Of a stretch of DNA of 64,000 bases, positions 23,501 to 32,387 are shown piece after piece. Below the pieces are notes generated by a model. It had not been told where the DNA came from and did not search any database. It saw nothing but the letters and a program-made list of their open reading frames with translations. The translations under genes and the position numbers were made by a program. Source of the DNA: Macrostomum hystrix (Eukaryota; Platyhelminthes; Macrostomidae); assembly GCA_950097015.1 (NCBI GenBank), contig CATNEN010000010.1, positions 434,001-498,000 on the forward strand, read 5' to 3'. Position 1 is the stretch's first letter; each line of letters opens with the position of its first letter.

Positions 23501-26500
23501 ATGGCACTCGCAAGGACAGCGTGCCCAGCAGAATGGTCAGCACCTATGACTGGAAGCCGCCAACTGTGTCTCTCCCTGAGGCCTTGCCTTGGAGACCTTG
23601 GAGGCAAACCCACGCCCCACGCCCACCCTGCCAGTGGGAACAGAAGTGTTTGTTAAACCGCCGGCCGTCAGATGCACCGACGAGTGGCCTAGGGGACGCG
23701 TGACGGGCCAGGGACAAGGGTCTACGGTGGAGGTCGATGGCCTTCCCCGTCACGTAGCTGACGTCCGCCCGGCACCAGACACGCAACCGCAGCCTCCTGG
23801 GGTGGAGCGAGCTGTCGAGCGGGATGCCGAACCACGACGGTCTAATAGGGTGAAGTCGGCGCCGGTCCGTTACGAACCTTGATCTCTTGTGATCCGGAGA
23901 TCAGGGGGTGATGTGTTGTACTTTTATGTGTTGTACTTTCATTATATAGAAACTAGTATTTGACCGTTGCAGCTAAATATCCCATAGACAATTCGTTCTA
24001 CCTGTTTGTTTGCGAGGACCGCGTTAAGAGTGTTTGCGGCTCTAGCTTTCGTGCTAACCCCGGGCTTTGCTATCTACACAAATACATTAGACCACAATAG
24101 TCAGTGTACGCTTGAGTTCTCACCAGAACGAAGGCCAATTGTTCTTGAGTCAGTTCAGCCAGCTCTTTGCCGTCAACAGACAGCAGCCGGTCGCCACGAC
24201 GCAGTTTTCCATCGCTAGCACCTCGGCAAATAACATGAGTGACCTCTAGCTCACTGTTGAGTACCAGCCCCTGCGTTGGGAAAATGACGGAGAAATCAAA
24301 ATCGACGATTTCAGCTGCAATTTTGCTTCAATACTGCAAAATACTGCTGCAGCTGCATTACAAAGCATGGGGAACTGGGACAGCTGCAATTTTGCTTCAT
24401 TTAACACAGCTGCTACAGCTCTCATGTCCATGAGAAATCTCATGGCTATCTCAAGGAATCGCAGCAGGATAGTAGTTGGAATATCGTAGTAAGTCTGCAT
24501 CTGCTGCCCCACTTTCCCTGCATCTCCTGCCCCACCTTCCCTGCATCTCCTGCCCCACCTTCCCTGTATCTCCTGCCCCACCTTCCCTGCATCTCCTTCC
24601 CTACCCTCCCTGCATCTCCTGCCCCACCTTCCCTGCATCTCCTGCCCCACCTTCCCTGCACTGCTGCCCCACCTTCCCTGTATCTCCTGCCCCACCTTCC
24701 CTGCATCTTCTTCCCTACCCTCCCTGAATCTCCTGCCCCACCTTCCCAGCATCTCCTTCCCTACCCTCCCTGCATCTCCTGCCCCACCTTCCCTGCATCT
24801 GCTGCCCCACCTTCCCTGTATCTCCTGCCCCACCTTCCCAGCATCTCTTTCCCTACCCTCCCTGCATCTCCTGCCCCACCTTCCCTGCATCTCCTGCCCC
24901 ACCTTCCCTGCACTGCTGCCCCACCTTCCCTGTATCTCCTGCCCCACCTTCCCTGCATCTCCTTCCCTACCCTCCCTGAATCTGCTGCCCCCCTTCCCTG
25001 CATCTGCTGCCCCACCTTCCCTGCATCTCCTGCCCCACCTTCCCTGCATCTCCTGCCCCACCTTCCCTGCATCTGCTGCCCCACCTTCCCTGCATCTCCT
25101 GCCCCACCTTCCCAGCTCTCCTTCCCTACCCTCCCTGAATCTCCTGCCCCAACTTCCCTGCATCTCCTGCCCCACCTTCCCAGCTCTCCTTCCCTACCCT
25201 CCCTGAATCTCCTGCCCCAACTTCCCTGCATCTCCTGCCCCACCTTCCCTGCATCTCCTTCCCTACCTTCCCTGCATCTCCTACCCCACCTTCCCTGCAT
25301 CTGCTGCCCCACCTTCCCTGCATCTCCTGCCCCACCTTCCCTGATCTCCTTCCCTACCCTCCCTGCATCTGCTGCCCCCCTTCCCTGCATCTGCTGCCCC
25401 ACCTTCCCTGCATCTCCTGCCCCACCTTCCCTGCATCTCCTTCCCTACCCTCCCTGAATCTCCTGCCCCACCTTCCCAGCTCTCCTTCCCTACCCTCTCT
25501 GAATCTCCTGCCCCAACTTCCCTGCATCTCCTGCCCCACCTTCCCTGCATCTCCTTCCCTACCTTCCCTGCATCTCCTGCCCCACCTTCCCTGCATCTCC
25601 TGCCCCACCTTCCCAGCATCTCCTTCCCTACCCTCGCTGAATCTCCTGCACCAACTTCCTTGCATCTCCTTCCCTACCCTCCCTGAATCTCCTGCCCCAA
25701 CTTCCCTGCATCTCCTGCCCCACCTTCCCTGCATCTCCTTCCCTACCTTCCCTGCATCTCCTGCCCCACCTTCCCTGCATCTCCTGCCCCACCTTCCCAG
25801 CATCTCCTTCCCTACCCTCGCTGAATCTCCTGCACCAACTTCCTTGCATCTCCTTCCCTACCCTCCCTGAATCTGCTGCCCCCCTTCCCTGCATCTGCTG
25901 CCCCACCTTCCCTGCATCTCCTGCCCCACCTTCCCTGCATCTGCTGCCCCACCTTCCCTGCATCTCCTTCCCTACCCTCCCTGAATCTCCTGCCCCACCT
26001 TCCCTGCATCTCCTTCCCTACCCTTCCTGAATCTCCTGCCCCACCTTCCCAGCATCTCCTTCCCTACCCTCCCTGCATCTCCTGCCCCACCTTCCCTGCA
26101 TCTGCTGCCCCACCTTCCCTGTATCTCCTGCCCCACCTTCCCTGCATCTCCTTCCCTACCCTCCCTGAATCTCCTGCCCAACCTTCCCTGCATCTCCTTC
26201 CCTACCCTCCCTGAATCTCCTGCCCCAACTTCCCTGCATCTGCTGCCCCACCTTCCCTGCATCTCCTTCCCTACCCTCCCTGAATCTCCTGCCCCACCTT
26301 CCCTGCATCTGCTGCCCCACCTTCCCTGCATCTCCTTCCCTACCCTCCCTGAATCTCCTGCCCTACCGTCCCTGTTCTACCCTCCCTGCATCTGCACCCC
26401 AGTCCTCACCAGTGATCTGTTGTTTGTGTCCTTGTACACCCAGGACGTCCTCGACGCCCTGGATGTCTTCTTCTGCCAGGTCTGGGGCCTCATCAAGCGG

Positions 26501-26668
26501 GCCGTTGGGGTTGACCTCACCGTCATTTCCGCCAGTGACCTTGATGTACTCCAAATCCTGTTCCATCGCAGCTGCTAAGCTGGCTGCGGTAGCCGCTAGA
26601 CCAATTCTGCTGTTCTGCTGTTGCTTTTTGGCGTAGCTTCGAAGCAGCTTTTCGCTTTTGTATTTCTG
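11593..26668 (-). CDS. MAGUK scaffold gene A (PDZ-SH3-guanylate kinase-like), divergent MPP family
   Basis: Exons by splice consensus and phase: 26410..26668, 24124..24314 (PDZ), 19067..19356 (end of PDZ plus SH3), 16884..17385 (hook and first part of GK), 11593..11781 (end of GK, TGA at 11593). Phases 1, 0, 2, 0 fit at every junction; the visible part is 476 residues. Markers are RRGDRLLSVDG (PDZ), SDWWQG and FPSPEFQ (SH3), GAPGVVRYEL in the degenerate P-loop, VAHTTRPP and EPQWVP (GK). Such proteins sit under the membrane and tether polarity or junction proteins; their GK domain binds phosphopeptides rather than making GDP (family knowledge). The 5' end is open: the first in-frame ATG is at 26566 and no L27 domain is seen. 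Introns of 1.7-5.1 kb are filled with arrays and two LTR elements. It lies directly 3' of PALS1 on the same strand, suggesting an old tandem duplication. Confidence 0.85.
11801..12266. repeat. 16-bp minisatellite, left half of a split array
   Basis: Units GTGAGGCGGACAGGGA, GTGAGGCGAGCAGGGT and GTGAGGCGGACAGGGG in mixed order. It starts 19 bases inside the intron from the acceptor of the last MAGUK A exon. The same unit family resumes at 16371 beyond the Ty3/gypsy element. Confidence 0.95.
12270..16370 (-). mobile_element. Ty3/gypsy retrotransposon lacking its 5' LTR
   Basis: The element holds one gag-pol frame, a purine tract GGAGGGAGACA and a candidate 3' LTR starting TGTTGTGCAG (from about 12496 down to about 12270). 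No second LTR copy exists in the window. On its 5' side the 16-bp array joins the gag start codon directly (16366-16371), so leader, primer-binding site and 5' LTR are absent. An 18-bp perfect palindrome cttgacaatattgtcaag lies near the outer edge (about 12272-12289). Confidence 0.85.
12586..16368 (-). CDS. Ty3/gypsy gag-pol polyprotein, 1260 residues
   Basis: It is a single uninterrupted frame from ATG (16368) to the stop at 12586. Domains in order: gag, about 1-225; two CCHC-type knuckles, about 229-261; aspartic protease with VDTGAS near 319; reverse transcriptase with the catalytic box YQDD; RNase H with TDASKGALAG; integrase with an HHCC zinc finger, the D of HMDW, the D of SDNGPEF and the E of GAAERAVQ. 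All catalytic residues I looked for are present, so the coding part looks intact even though the element lacks a 5' LTR. Gag and pol are fused in one frame, unlike the second LTR element in this window. It lies antisense-free (same strand) inside the last intron of MAGUK A. Confidence 0.93.
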   Translation of the reverse strand: MASRLGDLFLGDADRALMWLKAFNALARAKKWTDSTESRQVADNFLASCGLPALEKLTHLVAPKEIDKLTFQEIETALVSYLQPQKRLIVAERTDFFSIRQKAAEPIADYLARLRKAATHCAFDSLKDCASPAEELVRLTLISGLYNPEHQRRILGAMQTKDQTISEIVDLIRSCEQINTFVQTCNSVPPVGPAGPLSPPAQHNAATDESVHYSKGGRPTSNGQRIEGCKYCGGSHHAGKCPAYGKTCSKCSKRNHFAAVCRSALTSKSVHHADVPSDASMTPEPSKILHLMDVDLVNAIEVASETLLVDGAKVPMQVDTGASVSVLSSTIWESLGRPPLQKSHRRLEAYDGHTLKTLGKLCSTVEMRGRLHPAEFVVVSSLKPFGLLGRDLLDSDSLFHTNSQAPSPTVAATTLPTIKGIKAQMELVEGARSQFCRARPVPIALEKQVNAELDRLQQLGIIEPVEGPVSNASPVVWIKKKDGTLRMCADYKVHVNDKIKPESYPIPSIEHLFGELKNAKKFAKIDLRSAYWQIELDESAQGISIINTSRGLYRVKRLQMGMKNASFIFQRTMESILSDLKGLLIYQDDIMVYAENVEALQKRLKAVKTRLAEKKVTVNEDKCTGICDSISFLGFEISAAGIRPDDKLVDKVRHISTPKTKKEIEQFLGLVNFFGRLIPDYSAKVAPLNELRKASTLFVWSEACARAFENLKKEISSRPIVQPYSLEKEVTLTTDASKGALAGVVTQEGRPVIFISRTLSKAETNYSNIEREALAIFWAVCRLKHYLQGRRFTVQTDHQPLLRLFGGSIPMSSSARISRWALYLMQFDFSVVYVPGSRIPHADALSRLPFDNDSQDPADAFEAINSVAFESPTINPRRIASELDSDPLLQRIIRRVRNGDWHNCTQAEAAFKRNAAALTIENGLLYMHRRAFIPPRLRKEAFDAIHDTHSGTSASYHLLELSCWWPGMQRDVERFVWQCAACSSLRPRLQKSRDAWPPADAPFQRIHMDWAFVPEVGNILIVVDSYSGWIEAFPSRDRTADRVICSLRTVFTRFGVPEVVVSDNGPEFTSDALLSWLHANGARKMETPPYSPQSNGAAERAVQTVKRALQAWTQRLTHSDFIAFLQKVLLHHRNSSGARSKTPAELVFGRRLRVPVVSAFQQGDQVVYKATDHTPSRGAEFLMTQGRNTSWLLTDDKLRLASNNQIAPMLSRTSEDDEDESLEPPADMPPNETPTPPAPVADQVPRRGDRNRRQPDRYTP
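16371..16857. repeat. 16-bp minisatellite, right half of a split array
   Basis: It has the same unit variants as 11801-12266. It ends 26 bases from the GTAAGT donor of the MAGUK A GK exon at 16883. Confidence 0.95.
17403..18611. repeat. 25-bp minisatellite, about 48 copies
   Basis: Unit CTCAGTATTGTCCCAGTTCTCCAGG, with c/t and gg/tg variants arranged in higher-order blocks. It begins 17 bases from the acceptor of the GK exon of MAGUK A and fills the intron together with the next array. Confidence 0.95.
18612..19020. repeat. 33-bp minisatellite derived from the 25-bp one, about 12 copies
   Basis: The unit joins gcttgcagcaca to a gtagtgtcccagttccccagg part that is clearly the neighbouring 25-bp unit with changes. 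It ends 46 bases from the donor of the SH3 exon. Confidence 0.93.
19384..19763. repeat. 20-bp minisatellite, about 18 copies
   Basis: Unit ACATTCAGGATATGCTATGT, drifting to a cggcatg form and then a cgggatg form toward the right end. It starts 27 bases upstream of the SH3-exon acceptor of MAGUK A and ends at the target site of the LTR element. Confidence 0.93.
19769..19955 (+). repeat. 5' LTR
   Basis: TG..CA ends, with ATAGT directly upstream. Apart from a TA indel it is identical to the 3' LTR. Confidence 0.95.
19979..20689 (+). CDS. Gag of the young LTR element
   Basis: It runs from the ATG at 19979 to TGA at 20687-20689 (236 residues). The matrix/capsid-like part is followed by two CCHC zinc knuckles, CYSCGKEGHVSKEC and CFVCGKAGHVAARC, near the C-terminus. 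The frame is also open upstream into the LTR, but the ATG 24 bases after the LTR fits a gag start. The gene ends nine bases past an A AAA AAC heptamer (20677-20683), in the right phase for a -1 shift into pol. Confidence 0.9.
   Translation: MASAVKFSDIIKQYDGEEDFSRWAQKLELVAKLQKVNDLAAFIPLFLSGGAFAVYQALNEESKSDYKTLKAALTSAFCPNKYKAYDEFVSRRLGPGESVDVFLADLTRLARLVDEIPGEEWIKCAFVRGLPATVSQQLIASCSLKELELHELAEKARNLTISRESCCVVSSAGNARSAGKFAPRNKVMSCYSCGKEGHVSKECMERNRANQGCFVCGKAGHVAARCPQRADFQKNE
20677..20683 (+). promoter_or_regulatory. -1 ribosomal frameshift slippery site
   Basis: In the gag frame the bases read CAA AAA AAC GAG TGA, giving the canonical A AAA AAC heptamer. A -1 slip continues as AAA AAA CGA GTG into pol. 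A possible stimulatory hairpin begins about 7 bases later (ggaagc at 20691-20696 pairs with gcttcc near 20720, with an inner gcgc pair). Confidence 0.85.
20684..23703 (+). CDS. Pol of the young LTR element (protease, RT, RNase H, integrase)
   Basis: Reached by the -1 shift. Protease has VDTGCSRSIV. A linker of about 10 copies of an 11-residue repeat follows (21130-21451). Reverse transcriptase shows the LRKAYLQL block and a YIDDI catalytic box. RNase H shows WCDASS, the E of NLAELEAV and the D of VLTDSA. Integrase has a HEKHHFGVD..CIRC zinc finger, the D of ACDVTHF, the D of LLDNSPTF and the E of GIVERNHR. The frame ends at 23703, but the expected chromo/GPY-like tail with EVFVKPP and the final RSNRVKSAP continues in another frame to the stop at 23882, so a one-base indel lies near 23590. 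The RT is unlike that of the other gypsy element; it resembles a divergent Ty3-related lineage common in invertebrates (inference). Confidence 0.9.
21130..21451 (+). repeat. 33-bp in-frame minisatellite inside pol
   Basis: About ten copies of an 11-residue unit (ESPVSCPAGEV) lie between protease and reverse transcriptase. The copies are almost identical, so they arose recently. Confidence 0.97.
23912..24096 (+). repeat. 3' LTR
   Basis: Same as the 5' LTR less one TA. It is followed by the ATAGT duplication at 24097-24101. Confidence 0.95.
24500..26390. repeat. 23-bp minisatellite, about 80 copies
   Basis: Two unit types, CTGCATCTCCTGCCCCACCTTC and CTGCATCTCCTTCCCTACCCTC (each followed by C), are interspersed. 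The array ends 19 bases from the donor of the MAGUK A exon at 26410. Long minus-strand frames through it are repeat artefacts. Confidence 0.95.
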
Positions 26669-27265
26669 CTGATGAGCAAGTAAAGCAAAAACTGGGGCTG
26701 AGAAACAACAGCTATTAGTGCCGAGTATAAATGTGCAGAGAAGGGCAGAGCAGAGTCCGTTTTTCGCTATTTTTAGCTCGCGCCAAACTCTGCTAGCGCC
26801 AAATGCAAGACAGTCAGCAGCAGTGCTACCCACGCAAGTGTACAGTCCCCATACAAGCCATAGCCCTGGCACCGCAGAGACTTGTCTAGAATCAGGGACA
26901 CAGTTACAGCCTCAGGGATGCGCAGAAATTCACGCACCAGCTACTCACAGTAGTCTGACATCTGTTCAAGTTTGAGATGCTTAAGAGTGAAAAGATGTTC
27001 CATTTAATAATTGGGCTGGGCTGTGTGATGATAACAAGTCGATTGCGTCTGTTGCAGAGTTCAATATTCGCGGAAACTATGTTGCCCTTCGCGCTTACTA
27101 TCCAAGCACATTGTTCGAAGCTCTCACTTCGACCTAATGACATTATTCAACACTACACCACATAAATCACTGCATTCGACTGAGTCACACTGCGTTTGAG
27201 TCACTGCGGTTGAGCCACATCATGTGCATTACAGATCAAAATTGCGCACGACCAAATACACTCAC
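26669..27265. other. Spacer between MAGUK A and a CA array
   Basis: It is likely to contain the 5' exon or promoter of MAGUK A. I cannot place either from the sequence. Confidence 0.35.
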
Positions 27266-28165
27266 ACTACTGACACATACACACACTCACACACTCACAC
27301 ATACACACACTCACAGACTCACACATACACACACTCACACATACACACACTCACACATACACACACTCACACATACACACACTCACACTGACTCACACTC
27401 ACACACTCACAGACACGTACTCACACACACAGAGACACACAATCACACATACACACACTCACACATACACACACTCACACATACACACACACATACACAC
27501 ACTCACACATACACACACTCACACATACACACACTCACACATACACACACTCACACATACACACACTCACACATACACACACTCACACTGACTCACACTC
27601 ACACACTCACAGACACGTACTCACACACACAGAGACACACAATCACACATACACACACTCACACATACACACACTCACACATACACACACTCACACATAC
27701 ACACACTCACACATACACACACTCACACATACACACACTCACACATACACACACACATACACACACTCACACATACACACACTCACACATACACACACAC
27801 ATACACACACACACACATACACACACACATACACACATACACACACACACACATACACAGCAATACTCACACACACACACACTCACACACACACTCACAC
27901 ACACAGCAATACTCACACACACACACACACTCACACACACTCACACACACAGCAATACTCACACACACACACACACTCACACACACTCACACACACAGCA
28001 ATACTCACACACACACACACACAGCAATACTCACACACACACACACACTCACACACACTCACACACACAGCAATACTCACACACTCACACACACAGCAAT
28101 ACTCACACACACACACACTCACACACACAGCAATACTCACACACACACACACTCACACACACTCA
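27266..28165. repeat. Compound (CA)n array with CT interruptions
   Basis: About 900 bases of ACACAC with TCACAC and TACACAC phases. The right part has a higher-order unit carrying agcaatactc, repeated about eight times. Confidence 0.97.
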
Positions 28166-28731
28166 GTACTGATAGCAAATAACGAAGCGCAGGTTGAAGT
28201 CTGCACCGGTCAGGTGGTGAGGCAGCTGATTTCGGAAGTGAAAATTTGGCCCTCAGGCAAAGTTAGGAAGCAAAAGTGTCTCGGCAAAATGGTTCTGATT
28301 GGGCAGAGCCAAGCGGAGTAATTACAGGTCCGTCTATTTTCAAATAAGCAGTGAGAAAAACACTGGAATCCAAGATTCTCCATAATCACAACTGGAACTC
28401 TGCTAGCTCAGATTCTGAATGGTGAAAAATCATCAATTTGGGGTCATTTCGGTAAGCAGATGTGGAATAAGCACACATTGACTGACTATGAAGGCTAGAA
28501 AGCCAGGCCATTGGAATGGGCAGTTTACAGCATTACAGCAATACAGTAACTGGGATTACAGGGCATGCAATACTTATCGAAGTACAAAAAGTGAAAACTG
28601 ATTAATTTAGTCTCTGGTGACACAATTTGATCAGCAGTTTTGGCCAGCCAAAGACAGTGGAAGGGGCGGCAGCCCGCCAGCTGAGGGGCCTGGCAAGCGG
28701 GCGATGGGGCGCGTAATAGTACAGTTGCACT

Positions 28732-28737
28732 TTTATT
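28732..28737 (-). terminator. Candidate poly(A) signal of PALS1
   Basis: AATAAA on the minus strand, about 180 bases past the PALS1 stop codon. Confidence 0.5.
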
Positions 28738-28919
28738 TTGGACTCAGAAGATCAAGGATTTCAATCAACAATCCCGGTTTCTATTATCCAATCAGGGATT
28801 TCTATCCCTAATCCCGGGTTCCACCTGCAGATCCCAAATTGTGTACAAATGGTCTGCAGCGGCCCCAGTGCAATGGCAATGGTGCAGACAACAGGAGTGA
28901 ATTCGGTCGAGAGTTCCTC

Positions 28920-31900
28920 TTAAAAGGCGGTGTCCAAGTCCTCGGCCGGGTCAGCATCTGCCAGCAGCCAGGAGGCGGGCACCCACTGGGGCTCGCGCTC
29001 GAGCCGAGACACCTGGCCCAGCAGCTGGTTGTGCGCAGCCGCCAGGTCCGTGTGCACCAGAGCAAAGTCGAACAGGTGGCCGTGGGACTCCTCCATGCTG
29101 CGGCCCAGCTCCACAATGCCGCGCAGCTCCTCGTCCTGGGATGGGCGGGGAGGAGGAGGATGGTGTGACAGATTCCGAGTGACAGATACCAACGTATGAG
29201 GTAGATACTTGTAGAAGATCATGTGCCTGATACGAGAGAGAAGAACCTTTCTGCACCGATGGACAGGCAACCTAACAGGCAGCACCCACAGAGTGACAGG
29301 CAGCACCCACAGAGTGACAGGCAGCACCCACAGAGTGACAGGCAGCACCAACAGAGTGACAGGCAGCACCCACAGAGTGACAGGCAGCACCCACAGAGTG
29401 ACAGGCAGCACCCACAGAGTGACAGGCAGCACCCACAGAGTGACAGGCAGCACCCACAGAGTGACAGGCAGCACCTATAGAGAGAGTCAGGCAGCACATA
29501 AAGAGTGACATACAGCAACCATAGAGTGACAGGCAGTAAACATAGAGTGACAGACAGCAAACATAGAGAGAGACAGGCAGCACATAAAGAGTGACAGGCA
29601 GCAACCATAAAGTGACAGGCAGTAACCATAGAGTGATAGCAGCAGCTCACGGAGGGGTCGGGAGTGTGCTGCGAATTGCCGGCCAGTTTTCGCCGCAGCG
29701 CCCGCAGCCGGTCGGTGCTGGGCTGGCTGACAAACACGGCGTATGGCATGAGGCGGGCCGGGTGGTTTCGCAGGGCCTCAAGGTTCTCGGGCTGCAAGGT
29801 GAGGACGCAGACTTTGCCCTCGCCCACGACCTTCTGGATGCTCTCAACGCTGGTGCCGTACAGGTCGTTTTCAAACTGACCAGTTTCGATGAAAGCACCT
29901 TCGGAGCGCAACCGCTGGAACTCCTGCTTGCTGACGAACCAATAGTCCTTGCCGTCCGCCTCCTCCGGCTTGGCGGCTCGGGTCGTGTGCGGCACCGCCG
30001 AGGCGAAGCGGCTGGGGTCGGACTCGACCAGGCGGACTCGCAGCTCGTGACGACCGACCCCAGGCGGCCCAACCAGGACCAGCGGCCGGCGGCGCAGCGG
30101 CTGTGGCAACAGGCGGGCCTGGCGCTCGTAGAAGGGCCGCCGCTGCGGTGCCTCCACGCTGCGTACAGCAACATGTGATGTTAGAGTATATTTTAGATTA
30201 ATATAACGGTGTCACTAAGCGTGTCGAAAACCCATCAACTGAGAAGCTGAAATACCCCATCAAATGAGGAGCTGAAATATCCAATCAAATGAGAACCTGA
30301 AATATCCCATCAAATGAGAAGTCTTAAATCGGCACATACTGAGACGCCGGCCACAAACAAAGGTGTCGGAGTTTCCCAGAAAGCAATTCTGCCCCTTCTC
30401 ACGTGGCGGGCGAGTAGCCGGACAGTCCAGGGCAGCAGCCAGACGGCTCCTCGTCCTCCTGCGGCTGCAGGCAGATGCTGATGCACTCACGCTGTCGCTG
30501 GAACTCTGGTGAAGGGAAAATCCTTGCCAGGCCGTCCTCCTGACGGTGGCCCTCGCGCCAGCCCTGCCACCAGTTGGGGTCGTCCCGGCTGGCCACGTGG
30601 ATGATGTCGCCTAGGGTGAAGTCCAGGCCCAGGTCCTTGCAGGGGTTGTAGAAGTCCTCCAGAGGGTTGTAGGTGAACAGGGCGCGCAGGGTCAGGCCGT
30701 CAGGGCCAGAGGGCTGCGTGGGCGGCCGGTAGTCCGCAGCCGGCAGGACAAAGAAGGTCAGCTGGCCCGACATCCGTTGCTAGAGGAAAGCAATTTAGGC
30801 CGAATGGGGATTGTGACGCAGGGGATTCAGAACTGATAAAATATTCCCACGCCCCTCGCGGCTCACCAGGATCTCGTAGACCTCGTTGACATTCTTGCCG
30901 CGCAGCTCGATATCGTTGGCCGTCAGAAGCTCGTCGCCTTCACGCAGCAGCCCGGTCTGCTGGCAGATGCCGCCGCAGACGACACGGCTGACCACCACCG
31001 AGTCGCCTTCATTCTTGATTGTCGCACCCTGCGAAGGCCAGGTGAGCGTGGATGATTGCACTTGGGATAACTGCAATGCTCAAATCCTGAAGTGGTGCAT
31101 TGATAAGCATGAACTCACCAGCGGTCGGTTTCCGTCCTTGAACAGCACCACCCGTTTGAACTGAACACCGTCCTCAACAATCAGCTCCTCGAAGCATTGA
31201 AACTGCTGCTGCTGCTGCTGCTGCTGGTGTGGCGGCTGCTGTGCCTGGGAAGACGTCGGTGGAGGCGGTGGAGGTGCTGCATGGCGCGGCTTCTTTTGCT
31301 CCGTTGTCACCGGAGCTGCTGGCTTTGCTTGGGCTGCCGGAGCAGCGGGAGGCTGCAAGGCCGCCAGCGCGAGGTCGTGTGCCTGCAGCAGCGACCGCAG
31401 GTGCGGCCCGGCCAGCAGGCGGCGGAACTCGGCGGCCGATTGCGACATCTCTTTCCTCGAGTTGGACGACGTCGCGACGGTGGCGACCGCTGCATCGGCG
31501 GCTGCGGCCGCACCGATGGCGTCTCGACTAGCTGAGCGTCCTGCCACGACGCGGCCGGCAGCCGCCAGCGCCTGCAGGCGGAGGATGGCGTCAAACCGCG
31601 GCGACTCGGCGAGCGCGGCCAGACAGCCTTCACCCTCGTCGGCGTCAATGTCGATGCCTTCGTCTCGGATGAGTTGCAGGAGGTCGCGAACCTCGTCGCC
31701 GGTGGCCGGTGGCCGAGCAGCTGCAGCCGATGCGGCGACCGCCGCAGCTGTAGCGGCAGCTTCGCTGTGGTCGAAGCCGACATTCTCCTCGCCGATGACG
31801 GAGGCGGCAGCCGGAGCGGCGGCGCCCCGCTTCAGCCGGCGCAGCCGTTCTGACTCACGCAGTGACCTGCGCAGCATCTCCTCCTCATCGTAGCGCTGCT

Positions 31901-32387
31901 TCTTGGCCGCCTGGCTTCGCTGGATCTCCGCTACCAGTCCGCGGGTGTCCAGGGCGTTACCGTTGGTCGAGGCGCCGCCACCGCCGCTAATTATCTGCAT
32001 CTCCATGGCAACCGCTTGGCTTGACGGCGACGGAGACAGGCAGAGGAACGACTCTTGTGTGACGTCGCGGGGCACGCCCGGTGCCTTTTGGGCGGGTGGC
32101 TTCTGCTCTGGCTGGGGTGGCTGTGGCTGGCGGGCCAAGTCCAGCAGGGAGGTGAGGGTGGCGCGGCCGAGTCTCCTGACTAGGCTGCTAGCGCTGCCGG
32201 GGTCCACTGCCACATAGCAGGCGCGGGACACTCGCAGCCGGCTGGGCTCTAGCTGCCGCTTGCGGACGTCTAGCGAGAGGCCGCCGTGAGAGCGAACGGA
32301 CTGGGGATGGTTGGCGGGCGGGAAGGCTCCGGTCAGGAATGTTGGATCAGGGGTAGCAGAACTAAGCGGTAATGCTGCAGGTTCCAA
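28920..32387 (-). CDS. PALS1: PALS1/MPP5 (Stardust) orthologue, apical polarity scaffold
   Basis: Exons: 31119..32387 (5' limit uncertain), 30867..31028, 30403..30779, 29651..30158, 28920..29135 (TAA). All phases agree (0, 0, 2, 0). From the first in-frame ATG (32006) the protein has 716 residues, close to vertebrate PALS1; the frame is open about 127 codons farther, so the true start may lie upstream. Domains: a basic ECR-like segment (EEEMLRRSLRESERLRRL), an L27N-like block, L27C (EFRRLLAGPHLRSLLQAHD), a polyQ tract, PDZ (RPLGATIKNEGDSV, then DIELRGKNVNEV), SH3 (DDPNWWQG), a hook, and GK (GPPGVGRHELR, SAVPHTTR, EREPQWVPASW). Family role: it links Crumbs through its PDZ-SH3-GK module to PATJ and LIN7 through L27, defining the apical membrane. 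The last intron holds a 21-bp array. Confidence 0.93.
29279..29640. repeat. 21-bp minisatellite in the last PALS1 intron
   Basis: Unit CAGCACCCACAGAGTGACAGG, about 17 copies, decaying toward the right. It ends 10 bases from the donor at 29650. Confidence 0.93.

Larger units (their letters stand above)
19769..24096 (+). mobile_element. Young LTR retrotransposon (Ty3/gypsy-related), complete
   Basis: The LTRs 19769..19955 (187 bp) and 23912..24096 (185 bp) start TGTGTTGTAC and end ACCACA; they differ only by one TA indel in a TATA run. Perfect 5-bp target duplications ATAGT flank it (19764-19768 and 24097-24101). The 3' LTR is preceded by a G-rich tract (atcagggggtga). No TGG-type primer-binding site follows the 5' LTR. 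The element sits in the PDZ-SH3 intron of MAGUK A, opposite to that gene, only 27 bases from the PDZ-exon boundary. Confidence 0.95.

Noticed and set aside
24271-24314. Acceptor at 24271 for the PDZ exon
   Set aside because: It fits consensus but would drop the first PDZ strands and break the phase with exon 26410..26668; the acceptor at 24315 satisfies both.
24246-26331. Long minus-strand frames rich in Gly/Arg/Glu
   Set aside because: They are translations of the 23-bp array; they switch frame between unit types, have no homology and lie inside a MAGUK A intron.
30180-30402. Alternative PALS1 donor after FQRQR at 30490
   Set aside because: It is a good GTGAGT, but it leaves phase 1, which does not fit the next exon (phase 2 needed); the donor at 30402 fits and keeps the hook region.
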